A stretch of 64,000 nucleotides of DNA from assembly GCF_003308995.1 (NCBI RefSeq), contig NZ_QFFJ01000002.1:1-64000 (forward strand), written 5' to 3'. A program made the position numbers and the translations under genes. Source of the stretch: Chitinophaga flava (GTDB lineage: Bacteria > Bacteroidota > Bacteroidia > Chitinophagales > Chitinophagaceae). Below the pieces are notes generated by a model. It was given only the letters and a program-made list of their open reading frames with translations. It ran no database searches and had not been told where the DNA came from. Shown here piece after piece: positions 53,641 to 61,407 of this stretch. Numbering within the stretch: the stretch's first letter is position 1; every line of letters begins with the position of its first letter.

Positions 53641-54350
53641 GTAGAACAGTTCGTATCATACATCTCCTGAATAGACACACATCTGAAAACAATCCCATCT
53701 TTTTCTTCTGCATGTGATTCGTGATAATGCCCGTAATACCATTCTCTGCACCCTGCTGCACGGACATGTTGATATACCTGGCTCATGAGCAGTCTTTCAT
53801 TTTTAAGCTCTGCTGAAAGGTCGTTGCCTGCGGTCATCTCTTTGGCAATGAAGTGCAATACAAGAGGATTATATGTGTGTGGCCATACTTCTTTGGGAGC
53901 GATATGACTGATAACCATATCTATACCGTTCGCACAGGCAGCCGCTAATAACGGCTCGTTGTAAACCACGATTTCATCCGCCCAGTAATTTTTGTTTAGT
54001 ATCCTGTTGGTCCTGTCAATAGAGATACCTCCGCCAATGAACAGTATTTTGTGTTGTTCTATTGTTTGCACTTCATAATCCTGTATGAGGTGTACATTTT
54101 TCAGATGTAGTTGATCCCGGTGATTCCAAAACCACTTATTGTCATGGTTGCCCCTGATGATGTAAAGGTGGTTTTGGGCTCTTTGAAGAAACTTATCTAT
54201 CTGGGCCAGTGCTTTTTTGTCGGGATCAACAGGCTGAAATCCTAAGCCCCAGTCCCCTACCTGGATAAACACAGTTTTTTCCAACCCCAGTTTTTGAATC
54301 TGGGATAGCATTTCAGGATAGCCGCCATGAAGGTCTCCGACAATGATCAT
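53631..54350 (-). CDS. Calcineurin-like metallophosphoesterase
   Basis: A 239-aa phosphoesterase with the family's metal-binding blocks in order: MIIVGDLHGGYPEM (GDxHG), FIQVGDWGLGF (GDxxD/G type), YIIRGNHDNKWFW (GNHD), and later the His motifs MVISHIAPKE and YYGHYHES. It binds two metals and hydrolyses phosphoester bonds; substrate unknown. Length is normal. Cytoplasmic. The Crp/Fnr gene is divergent, with 53 bases between start codons. Confidence 0.92.
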   Translation of the reverse strand: MIIVGDLHGGYPEMLSQIQKLGLEKTVFIQVGDWGLGFQPVDPDKKALAQIDKFLQRAQNHLYIIRGNHDNKWFWNHRDQLHLKNVHLIQDYEVQTIEQHKILFIGGGISIDRTNRILNKNYWADEIVVYNEPLLAAACANGIDMVISHIAPKEVWPHTYNPLVLHFIAKEMTAGNDLSAELKNERLLMSQVYQHVRAAGCREWYYGHYHESHAEEKDGIVFRCVSIQEMYDTNCSTHE

Positions 54351-54390
54351 AGTATAAAAATGAACCTTATAATACTAATTTCTCCTGACA

Positions 54391-54398
54391 TATCTTTG
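54391..54398 (+). promoter_or_regulatory. -7 element of the Crp/Fnr gene
   Basis: TATCTTTG, a perfect TAnnTTTG, ending 5 bases before the ATG at 54404. The predicted transcript start falls on or next to the start codon. Confidence 0.6.
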
Positions 54399-54403
54399 TA
54401 TAG

Positions 54404-54985
54404 ATGACAGACCTCTCTTCCTTCCAGCGTGCCATCTACAAATTTTATCCGCTTTCTCTGGCGGAATGGGAAGATTTTTCTACCAAAGTCATCATCAAAA
54501 AATTCAATAAAGGTGATTTCCTCATCCGGGAAGGGCAGGTAGAGAACTTTATCTATTTCCTGCAGAAAGGGGCTACCCGTAGTTATTTCATCAAAGATGG
54601 TAAAGAGTTTACGGTGGATTTTCTTTTTGAAGGGGAGATGGTGACCGCTTACTATTCTTTTATCACGAGAGAGCCCAGTACGATTTTTATTGAAGTATTG
54701 GAAGATACTGAAGTGATAGCGATACCTTACCGGTTTTTACAGGAGTTTTACGCGAAATACCATAATGGGGATAAGATCGGCCGGCTGATTGCGGAATACC
54801 AGTATATGAAGCGGCTGAGGAAAGAAATGGAGCTGTTGTCACGTACGGCAGAGGAACGTTATGCGGCGCTGATGGAGCGTAATCCTGTGTTGATACAGCA
54901 GATATCCGTTAAACATTTGTCTTCTTATCTGGGTATCCAGCCCGAGAGCCTGAGCCGTATCCGCAGGCAACAGTCCCGAAACTAA
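54404..54985 (+). CDS. Crp/Fnr-family transcriptional regulator
   Basis: A 193-aa regulator. The cNMP-binding beta-barrel (~15-115) includes KFNKGDFLIREGQVENFIYF and EGEMVTAYYSFITREPSTIF. A long dimer helix follows, and the winged helix (~150-190) ends ISVKHLSSYLGIQPESLSRI. The ligand is unknown: the phosphate-binding cassette is degenerate, as usual in Bacteroidota members. It probably controls the DoxX-like and DUF4188-like genes that follow in the same direction. Confidence 0.9.
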   Translation: MTDLSSFQRAIYKFYPLSLAEWEDFSTKVIIKKFNKGDFLIREGQVENFIYFLQKGATRSYFIKDGKEFTVDFLFEGEMVTAYYSFITREPSTIFIEVLEDTEVIAIPYRFLQEFYAKYHNGDKIGRLIAEYQYMKRLRKEMELLSRTAEERYAALMERNPVLIQQISVKHLSSYLGIQPESLSRIRRQQSRN

Positions 54986-55046
54986 CATACATCATTTTCG
55001 GCGGGGACAGGAATGTGGAATTTTGTACCAGACAAAACACACAATC

Positions 55047-55502
55047 ATGAAACCTCAGATCGTATTAGTGGTAATATTTGTGGCAGCCCTGCTGGTGGCT
55101 AAACTGGTCACCGGCGCGTGGCAGCTGATATTCAGTGGCAACCTCGCCATGTGCTGTATGTTATGCTTCACAGCCCTCGGACATTTTATGTTTGCCAAAG
55201 GTATGACCATGATGATCCCGCCTTTTATCCCCTTTAGAAAAGCATGGGTGTATATCACCGGCGTGGCGGAAGTACTGATGGGAATTGCCTTGATGATACC
55301 ATCACAGCGGACGCTGGCAGCCTATATCTTAATCCTCTTTTTTATCCTGATACTGCCGGCTAATATTTATGCCGCCATCAAACATGTGAACCTGGAAAAG
55401 GGCACCTTTGACGGCCCCGGCCCTGGCTACCTCTGGTACCGGGTGCCTGAACAGCTGTTTTTTGTCGCATGGGTATATTTCTTTTCCATTCAAGGATTTT
55501 AA
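55047..55502 (+). CDS. DoxX-like membrane protein
   Basis: A 151-aa inner-membrane protein from the ATG at 55047. Four hydrophobic segments: ~5-25 (IVLVVIFVAALLVAKLVTGA), ~33-50, ~65-90 (AWVYITGVAEVLMGIALMIP) and ~95-115 (TLAAYILILFFILILPANIY). The TGVAEVLMGIAL and LPANIYAAIKHVNL blocks match DoxX-like proteins. Role unclear; often linked to redox or sulfur metabolism. It lies 61 bases after the Crp/Fnr gene and overlaps nearly end-to-start with the next gene. Confidence 0.82.
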   Translation: MKPQIVLVVIFVAALLVAKLVTGAWQLIFSGNLAMCCMLCFTALGHFMFAKGMTMMIPPFIPFRKAWVYITGVAEVLMGIALMIPSQRTLAAYILILFFILILPANIYAAIKHVNLEKGTFDGPGPGYLWYRVPEQLFFVAWVYFFSIQGF

Positions 55503-55503
55503 G

Positions 55504-55881
55504 ATGATGTACGAAGTAGATATTGCAAACAAGGAAACGGTTGTTTTCGTAAACAGCATCAGGGCTAAAAATCTGAAAGGCTTCTGCTGGCTGTGGTTCA
55601 ACCTGCCGGGGATTATCCGGTCGGTAAAGCGGCATCACGGTGCCTATGAGTGTATTCCCGCGTTGGTAAGTCCGCTGCAGATAGTGATGGTCAGTTATTG
55701 GCTCAGTTATCGCGAATTGGGAGAATATTATCAAAGCGACTGGCACCGGCGTTTTATACGGTTTACAACAAAAAATCCCACTGCCCTGGGGATGTTTTTT
55801 GAAAGTTATGCAGCAGAGAAATCAGGACGGTATATCAATGGAGTATTCGGGCTGGGCAAGAATTTCAGGCGGAAGATATGA
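55504..55881 (+). CDS. DUF4188-like (monooxygenase-related) protein
   Basis: A 125-aa protein starting at one of two adjacent ATGs (55504 or 55507), one base after the DoxX-like stop, so the two are translationally linked. It resembles DUF4188: VVFVNSIRAKNLKGFCWLWF, the middle YWLSYRELGEYYQSDWHRRF, and the characteristic end YINGVFGLGKNFRRKI (FGLGK). Members are related to antibiotic-biosynthesis-type monooxygenases (dimeric alpha/beta barrels). Function unknown. Part of the Crp/Fnr-DoxX unit. Confidence 0.62.
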   Translation: MMYEVDIANKETVVFVNSIRAKNLKGFCWLWFNLPGIIRSVKRHHGAYECIPALVSPLQIVMVSYWLSYRELGEYYQSDWHRRFIRFTTKNPTALGMFFESYAAEKSGRYINGVFGLGKNFRRKI

Positions 55882-55883
55882 GG

Positions 55884-56618
55884 TCACTCCCATTGCCACT
55901 TATCTTTAGGGGAAGCCCTCCAGGCCCTTTGACCATATGAAAGCAGATGTAATTCTTTTATACCGGGATCTATCTTTGCGATTTCGGAAAGCGCTACTAT
56001 CCGTACATCCTGCTCCTTGGTTTCTTCTTCATTGAGGAATTGCCAGTCTCCGTCTTCATCGTGGTATATATAAAGAATCGGGCTGCCTTCCAGTATCTGA
56101 CGGGAAGTGAATACAGCAAGGTTTTTTTCTTCCTGAAACATAAAATCACTATTCCGATCAAGCAACGGTTGTTTCCGTAGCCAGTTGGGATTAAATTCCG
56201 GCTCCCATGGAAACAGCGATTGTTTGTCGGGCCATATCAGCTGAAGGGCAGGAAAACGGTTGTGGCCATAGAAAAAACAACCTGTTCCCAGGTAGTAAGG
56301 GTAATAAGCCTGATCTACTGTAATAAATTGAACCGGGTAGTTGTCCAGGAAATCATCATACGATGTACCAGGAGCAAAGGATTGACCTTTTTTGATGAGA
56401 TCACAGGCATCGTTCAACAGGCTGGCCATCACCTCAACAGAAAGACCAAAGCAAATAATTTCAGGGTGTCCGTATTGCTGGTATAACCCTATGGTATATA
56501 CGAAAGCAGGCAGATAGTCATCTTCCTGAATCTGTACAATAAAACATCCATACTGATCTATTTTTTTCTGTATTTTTTCTTTTGATATAGGAAGATGCTG
56601 ACAGTGATCGTTTGACAT
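55884..56618 (-). CDS. DUF4262-domain protein
   Basis: A 244-aa protein. The first ~130 residues match DUF4262: KKIDQYGCFIVQIQEDDYLP, then AFVYTIGLYQQYGHPEIICF and FAPGTSYDDFLDNYPVQFIT. The C-terminal part (IYHDEDGDWQFLNEEETKEQ, then IVALSEIAKIDPGIKEL and GQRAWRASPKDKWQW) is a second small domain often found with it and resembling DUF2185-type immunity-like folds. Function unknown. Cytoplasmic. Transcribed alone, convergent with the DUF4188-like gene and separated from it by two bases. Confidence 0.82.
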   Translation of the reverse strand: MSNDHCQHLPISKEKIQKKIDQYGCFIVQIQEDDYLPAFVYTIGLYQQYGHPEIICFGLSVEVMASLLNDACDLIKKGQSFAPGTSYDDFLDNYPVQFITVDQAYYPYYLGTGCFFYGHNRFPALQLIWPDKQSLFPWEPEFNPNWLRKQPLLDRNSDFMFQEEKNLAVFTSRQILEGSPILYIYHDEDGDWQFLNEEETKEQDVRIVALSEIAKIDPGIKELHLLSYGQRAWRASPKDKWQWE

Positions 56619-56695
56619 GGCCCTTGTTTGGCGTAAAAATATTGATTTTAATATGAGCAGTTATGATGTATTTTTATTGCAAACAGTGAACAAAC

Positions 56696-57721
56696 ATGAA
56701 GAAATGGACCTTACCCATGCTGCTACTGCTGCTTTGCTGGCAGGTACAGGCAGCCATCCCGTTAAAAGTATTACAGTTCAATATCTGGCAGGAAGGCACA
56801 GTGGTGCCTGGTGGCTTCGAAGCGATCGCTGATGAAATCATACATACCGGTGCAGACGTAGTCACCTTCAGCGAGGTACGCAACTATCATCAGACACGTT
56901 TCTGCGAACGTATCAAGGCTGCACTGGCCACGAGGGGCAAGACTTTCTACTCCGAATACAGCTATGACTCAGGTATTTTATCAGCTTATCCGCTGGAGAG
57001 CTTTGCCACTATCAGTCCGGAGAAAGACGACCACGGCTCGGTATATAAAGCGGTGATCAACGTAAAGGGGACTAACGTGGCCGTATATACGGCGCATCTG
57101 GATTATCTGCATGCTGCTAATTACCTGCCCAGAGGCTACCATAGCAGTACCTGGAAGAAATTACCGGCGCCGGTAACGCAGGTAGACAGTGTACTGGCCG
57201 ATAACCGTGCCTCCCAGCGGGATGAGGAAATAGCGCTGTTTCTGTCTGATGCCCGCCAGGAGATCGCTAAAGGCCATCTGGTGATATTAGGTGGTGATTT
57301 TAACGAGCCTTCCCATCGTGACTGGACCGCTGCCACTAAAGATCTGTTTGATCACAACGGTACCATTATCCCCTGGAATGTAACGATGTCACTTGAACAA
57401 CAAGGCTTTACCGATGCATATCGCAGGCGGTATCCTAATCCGGTCACCCATCCGGGTTTTACATTTCCGGCCGGTAATACAGCCGTTCCCGTTAGTAAGC
57501 TGGCCTGGGCGCCTGATGCCGATGACCGCGACCGCATCGATTTTATCTTTTTTTATCCTGATAAAAGATTACAGCTGAAAGATGCGGTGATCGTAGGCCC
57601 CCGTGCTTCAGTGGTATATGGAGCTATTAAAGAAGAAACATCAAAAGACCCGTTTATGGCGCCTAAAGGTGTATGGCCTACCGATCATAAGGCCCTGCTG
57701 GTTACTTTTTTGCTGAAGTAA
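56696..57721 (+). CDS. Secreted endonuclease/exonuclease/phosphatase-family hydrolase
   Basis: A 341-aa protein with signal peptide MKKWTLPMLLLLLCWQVQAA. The EEP fold's metal and catalytic residues appear in order: LQFNIWQEG (Asn), DVVTFSEVRNY (Glu), YTAHLDYLH (His), ILGGDFNEPS (Asp, Asn), DRDRIDFIFF (Asp), and TDHKALLVTF (Asp-His). It hydrolyses phosphodiesters, such as phospholipid heads or nucleic acids, in the periplasm or outside. Transcribed alone; its 3' end overlaps the convergent membrane-protein gene by 20 bases. Confidence 0.92.
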   Translation: MKKWTLPMLLLLLCWQVQAAIPLKVLQFNIWQEGTVVPGGFEAIADEIIHTGADVVTFSEVRNYHQTRFCERIKAALATRGKTFYSEYSYDSGILSAYPLESFATISPEKDDHGSVYKAVINVKGTNVAVYTAHLDYLHAANYLPRGYHSSTWKKLPAPVTQVDSVLADNRASQRDEEIALFLSDARQEIAKGHLVILGGDFNEPSHRDWTAATKDLFDHNGTIIPWNVTMSLEQQGFTDAYRRRYPNPVTHPGFTFPAGNTAVPVSKLAWAPDADDRDRIDFIFFYPDKRLQLKDAVIVGPRASVVYGAIKEETSKDPFMAPKGVWPTDHKALLVTFLLK

Positions 57722-58325
57722 GATAACGACTGACACCAATAAACAGTAGTGATAATAAAAGAAAAATACCCGCAACGCCCAAGGCGTTGATCAATACCTG
57801 CGGTATCCCTATCCGGGCGGCATCCACAAACGGATAGGGATAAAAGCCGGAAAAAGAACCCCTGCCAAGAATAAAAATAAAATATACCAGCGGGTATAAT
57901 AACCATGCCCAGCACTGTTTCCAGTCCATCCTGCGACGGGCGGTAAACAAAGCCCAGTACAACAGAAACAACAGGGGTATCACACTATGCAGCAGTTCAT
58001 CTACTATTTTTTGCAGACCATGCGGCTGCCATAACAAACGCAGGACCACATTGTAAATAATACCTACTACCAGAATATAAACTGTGATAGCGGTAAGTGT
58101 ACCAGCCCTGGAAAAGAAACGGGAGCCGGGATACAGCCACAGCGTGGTACTACATACAGCCACCATCAGATTGGTGAGTATGGTGAAATAGCTGAAAAAG
58201 CGGACGGTCAGTTCCAGTACAGGCGCAACTTCGCTGTTGATTATCAGGTAAAACTGGGCTGTCAGCGCAAACCATCCGAGTAAGGACAACGCCGCCATGA
58301 AGCTTCGGGATCGTTTTATTTCCAT
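57702..58325 (-). CDS. Pr6Pr-family membrane protein
   Basis: A 207-aa inner-membrane protein from the ATG at 58325 (the frame is open further upstream but enters non-coding sequence). Six hydrophobic segments: ALSLLGWFALTAQFYLIINS, the FFSYFTILTNLMVAVCSTTL block (diagnostic for this family), ITVYILVVGIIYNVVLRLLW, VIPLLFLLYWALFTA, LLYPLVYFIFILGRG and LGVAGIFLLLSLLFIGVS. HSVIPLLF carries the conserved His. Function unknown. Divergent from the LRR-BRCT gene by 102 bases. Confidence 0.85.
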   Translation of the reverse strand: MEIKRSRSFMAALSLLGWFALTAQFYLIINSEVAPVLELTVRFFSYFTILTNLMVAVCSTTLWLYPGSRFFSRAGTLTAITVYILVVGIIYNVVLRLLWQPHGLQKIVDELLHSVIPLLFLLYWALFTARRRMDWKQCWAWLLYPLVYFIFILGRGSFSGFYPYPFVDAARIGIPQVLINALGVAGIFLLLSLLFIGVSRYLTSAKK

Positions 58326-58427
58326 AGTATAAGTATACGTTTTTTTTGGATTTATATTTCTCAAACCCCTGCGGGCTTCACTTTTCCCCGAAAGTTTCAT
58401 TTCTTTATAGACAGATAACCCACACCT

Positions 58428-61391
58428 ATGGAATATTTTGAGAACCACGTCATGAAAGACGTACGAGAAGATGGCCGTATCAACCTGCAACGCAAAAGGC
58501 TTGTCAAACTGCCGCCCGGATACCAGGCTGCTGCAAGACTTCCATATGTACATTTCGATCTGAGTTATAATGACGCCCTGAGCCACAGTACTGTAATAGA
58601 CGAGCTGACAGCAATACCCCAGCTACAAGGGCTGACCATGATACAAACTGCCTTAAAGGAACTGCCCGACAATATTGCCCGGCTACAAAACCTGGCGATA
58701 CTGGATATTTCTGAAAATAAACTGAGCGGTTGTCCTGATGTATTGGCCGCCCTGAAACAACTGCGAGTATTGCATCTTGAAAAAAATAAACTGACTGCGT
58801 TTCCGGTATTTTCACAACCCATGGAAAAGCTGGAAGCTCTTTACATAGGTAATAATACGCTCTGTTCTTTGCCACAGAACCTTTCAGTGTTGCCATCCTT
58901 GAAAATACTGGATGTCAGCAATGTCCATCTGATCGGCCTTCCGCAGGCACTGACCACCTTACCACATCTGGAAACGCTGGTGCTGGATGGTAATACCGCC
59001 CTGCACATGGACGAGGTTTTTCAGCTGCTGGCCGGATGTAAAACCCTGAAACGTTTGTCTATACGCAATTGTGGCATCACTAAGCTGCCGGATTCCTTTA
59101 AGTTGTTACAACAACTGGTGGCTATCGATGTGCGGGGGAATGGGCTGACCAGTCTGCCGGAAATGCCCAATATCACGGAGATTGAATGTGACTGGCGTTT
59201 ACCAGCGCCGTTTTATATCAATATGATCAAAGACAGGCCCGACATCACATCATTCTCCCAAAGTAAAATAGAGCGTTATTACAATAACAGAAAGGAAACC
59301 TTGCCAGACAATATTGCAGCATTGCAATATGTGACATCATTCACGTTTTCTGAGCTGGAAGAGTTGCCCGCTGCAACAGCTGGGTTAACACAAGCAAAGG
59401 ATATTTTTTTCTACAATGGAAATTATCATACGCTACCCGATTTGTCTGGACTTATGAACCTGGAAAAGTTATCGTTTGTCGGTACACGGGTAGCGGTTTT
59501 TCCGGAGTTTGTATATCAGCTCCCGGCATTAAAATGTCTGGTGTTGGCAGACAGTAACGTCCGCCCCGATTACGAACGTATATCCGGAATGCCGGCCCTG
59601 GAAACGTTGACGGCTACACGTATGACGGACGAAGAGCTGCAACCCTTTCTGCAGCCGGTGAATGGACGGTATATCAATGTGGCACTGATCGCCGCGCCTT
59701 TGCCAGCAGCCTTTTATGACCTGCCCTGTGTGGAGTCATTTGATTTTAACAGCCGTGATCAACTGAATCTGGACGAAACAATGCTGCATCTAAAAAGGCT
59801 GCCGCACCTGAAAAAACTGGTTTTCCGGTCTTCCGACAGACGTTCTTTTGCAACCTATATCAACTGGTTAAAGGAAATGACCGTGCTGCGCGATGTGACC
59901 CTGTATGTAGATGAACAACAGGTTCCGGCATCACTGGCTGAATTAACACATCTCGATAAGATCAGGCTGGAATGGAGCGAAGGGCAGACAGCGGTGCCTG
60001 ATTTGCCACTGACCTTCGGCAATACTCCTGCAGGACAGATAGTGCTGGAAAAGAAATCTTATACTGCCGCCTACCTCCATGCATTTGAACAGCTGTCTTT
60101 GCTGAACCTGGAAGAGCCCTTACTTCGTATGATCGCTTTCGGGTTACTGGCTCGTCGTTATGATGCATTGAAGGAACTATTGCCTGGTCCTTTTGATGCA
60201 GCAGGCCAACTGCCAGATGCACGGGTGTATATAACCGGACAATCCACCATTGGCTCCAGGAAAGAGCTGGCGGCTATCCTGGAAGCCAGAGGAGCAAGGG
60301 TAGTGAAGGAGCTGGAAGAAGCCACCCACGTATATCTTGGTCTGGACGTGACCACCAACGCCGTCAAACAAATCATCCACCTGGACCTGGGGTTCATTCT
60401 GGAAGATCATCTTAAACAACTGGAAATAAAAGACCTTGCGCCATTCCTCATGCAGGAAGAAAACAAGGAACTTACCGCTCAGGTAACACGACTGCTGAAA
60501 ACGAAAGAAGAAAACGATATGTGGCTGTTACTGGAAATGGTGAGGGGAGGTGGTGCGAATAAAAAATTGCTCAGCTATCTTGTAGCCATTCATCTTTTCC
60601 ACAGCAATAAAGAAATCGCCCTTCAGGCAAAAATACTGTTCCGGCAATATGCCTCAGCCGCTTTACAGCACCATATCCGTATTACCTGGAAAGATGAATA
60701 CACGCATAAAAAGGAAGATGCCTATTCATCAGTATACCTGCACCCCGAACTGGATGTTTTTGCTTTTTTACTGGTAGTGAAAATCATTAAAAACGGTATT
60801 CCTTTCCTGTACCTGCCTCATATCCCGGATCATGCTGTGACAGATAGTCTGAAGGATCTGGATTTTATTAGAGTACTGTATATCGATAGCCCCCGTAATG
60901 GAGAACTGTCACGGTTGCTAAATAGTATACAAGATATGGAATTAGACCAGTTGAAGATTACAGCCCCCCTCGCCACGTTGCCGGTTGCAGTATGGACTAT
61001 GCCCACGCTGACTAATATTTCGCTGGACCTGAAGGAGGTTTCAGGTTTTACAGTGCCGGTATTGGATAATGCCGATGTACCAGTGCTCCATCTGACTATC
61101 ACAAAAGGCAAAATATTGCATCCTGAAAGACTGGCAGCCTGCCGGCAGTTGATTTCCCTTACCTTGTCTGATGGTGGTCTTGAAACAGCAGACTTTCTTA
61201 CCACCATGTGCAAATTGGATAAACTGGACCTTGAAAATAATAAACTCACGACGCTCCCTGAAGGTTTGAGCCAGCTGAAGGAGCTGAGGGAGCTGACTAT
61301 CACCGGTAACGAAATAACGGAAAGTGATGTGGATGCCCTCATCCTGAAAGGGCTGATCTATCTGAATCATAAATACCTCAAGCGGAAATAG
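58428..61391 (+). CDS. Leucine-rich-repeat / BRCT-like protein (first copy)
   Basis: A 987-aa cytoplasmic protein (no signal peptide). Residues ~1-50 are a conserved N-terminal block (RINLQRKRLVKLPPGYQAAA). Leucine-rich repeats of the Lx-LPxxLxxLxx-L type fill ~50-300 (ILDISENKLSGCPDVLAALK and similar), resume in diverged form to ~500, and end with a pair near the C-terminus (DLENNKLTTLPEGLSQLKEL). Residues ~598-675 look like a BRCT domain: ARVYITGQSTIGSRKELAAI, then LEARGARVVKELEEATHVYL. A helical, HEAT-like tail follows (LFRQYASAALQHHIRITW). BRCT usually binds phosphopeptides or DNA ends. It is the first of two tandem paralogues, 16 bases apart, probably one operon. Confidence 0.85.
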   Translation: MEYFENHVMKDVREDGRINLQRKRLVKLPPGYQAAARLPYVHFDLSYNDALSHSTVIDELTAIPQLQGLTMIQTALKELPDNIARLQNLAILDISENKLSGCPDVLAALKQLRVLHLEKNKLTAFPVFSQPMEKLEALYIGNNTLCSLPQNLSVLPSLKILDVSNVHLIGLPQALTTLPHLETLVLDGNTALHMDEVFQLLAGCKTLKRLSIRNCGITKLPDSFKLLQQLVAIDVRGNGLTSLPEMPNITEIECDWRLPAPFYINMIKDRPDITSFSQSKIERYYNNRKETLPDNIAALQYVTSFTFSELEELPAATAGLTQAKDIFFYNGNYHTLPDLSGLMNLEKLSFVGTRVAVFPEFVYQLPALKCLVLADSNVRPDYERISGMPALETLTATRMTDEELQPFLQPVNGRYINVALIAAPLPAAFYDLPCVESFDFNSRDQLNLDETMLHLKRLPHLKKLVFRSSDRRSFATYINWLKEMTVLRDVTLYVDEQQVPASLAELTHLDKIRLEWSEGQTAVPDLPLTFGNTPAGQIVLEKKSYTAAYLHAFEQLSLLNLEEPLLRMIAFGLLARRYDALKELLPGPFDAAGQLPDARVYITGQSTIGSRKELAAILEARGARVVKELEEATHVYLGLDVTTNAVKQIIHLDLGFILEDHLKQLEIKDLAPFLMQEENKELTAQVTRLLKTKEENDMWLLLEMVRGGGANKKLLSYLVAIHLFHSNKEIALQAKILFRQYASAALQHHIRITWKDEYTHKKEDAYSSVYLHPELDVFAFLLVVKIIKNGIPFLYLPHIPDHAVTDSLKDLDFIRVLYIDSPRNGELSRLLNSIQDMELDQLKITAPLATLPVAVWTMPTLTNISLDLKEVSGFTVPVLDNADVPVLHLTITKGKILHPERLAACRQLISLTLSDGGLETADFLTTMCKLDKLDLENNKLTTLPEGLSQLKELRELTITGNEITESDVDALILKGLIYLNHKYLKRK

Positions 61392-61407
61392 CAGATATTT
61401 TATACCT

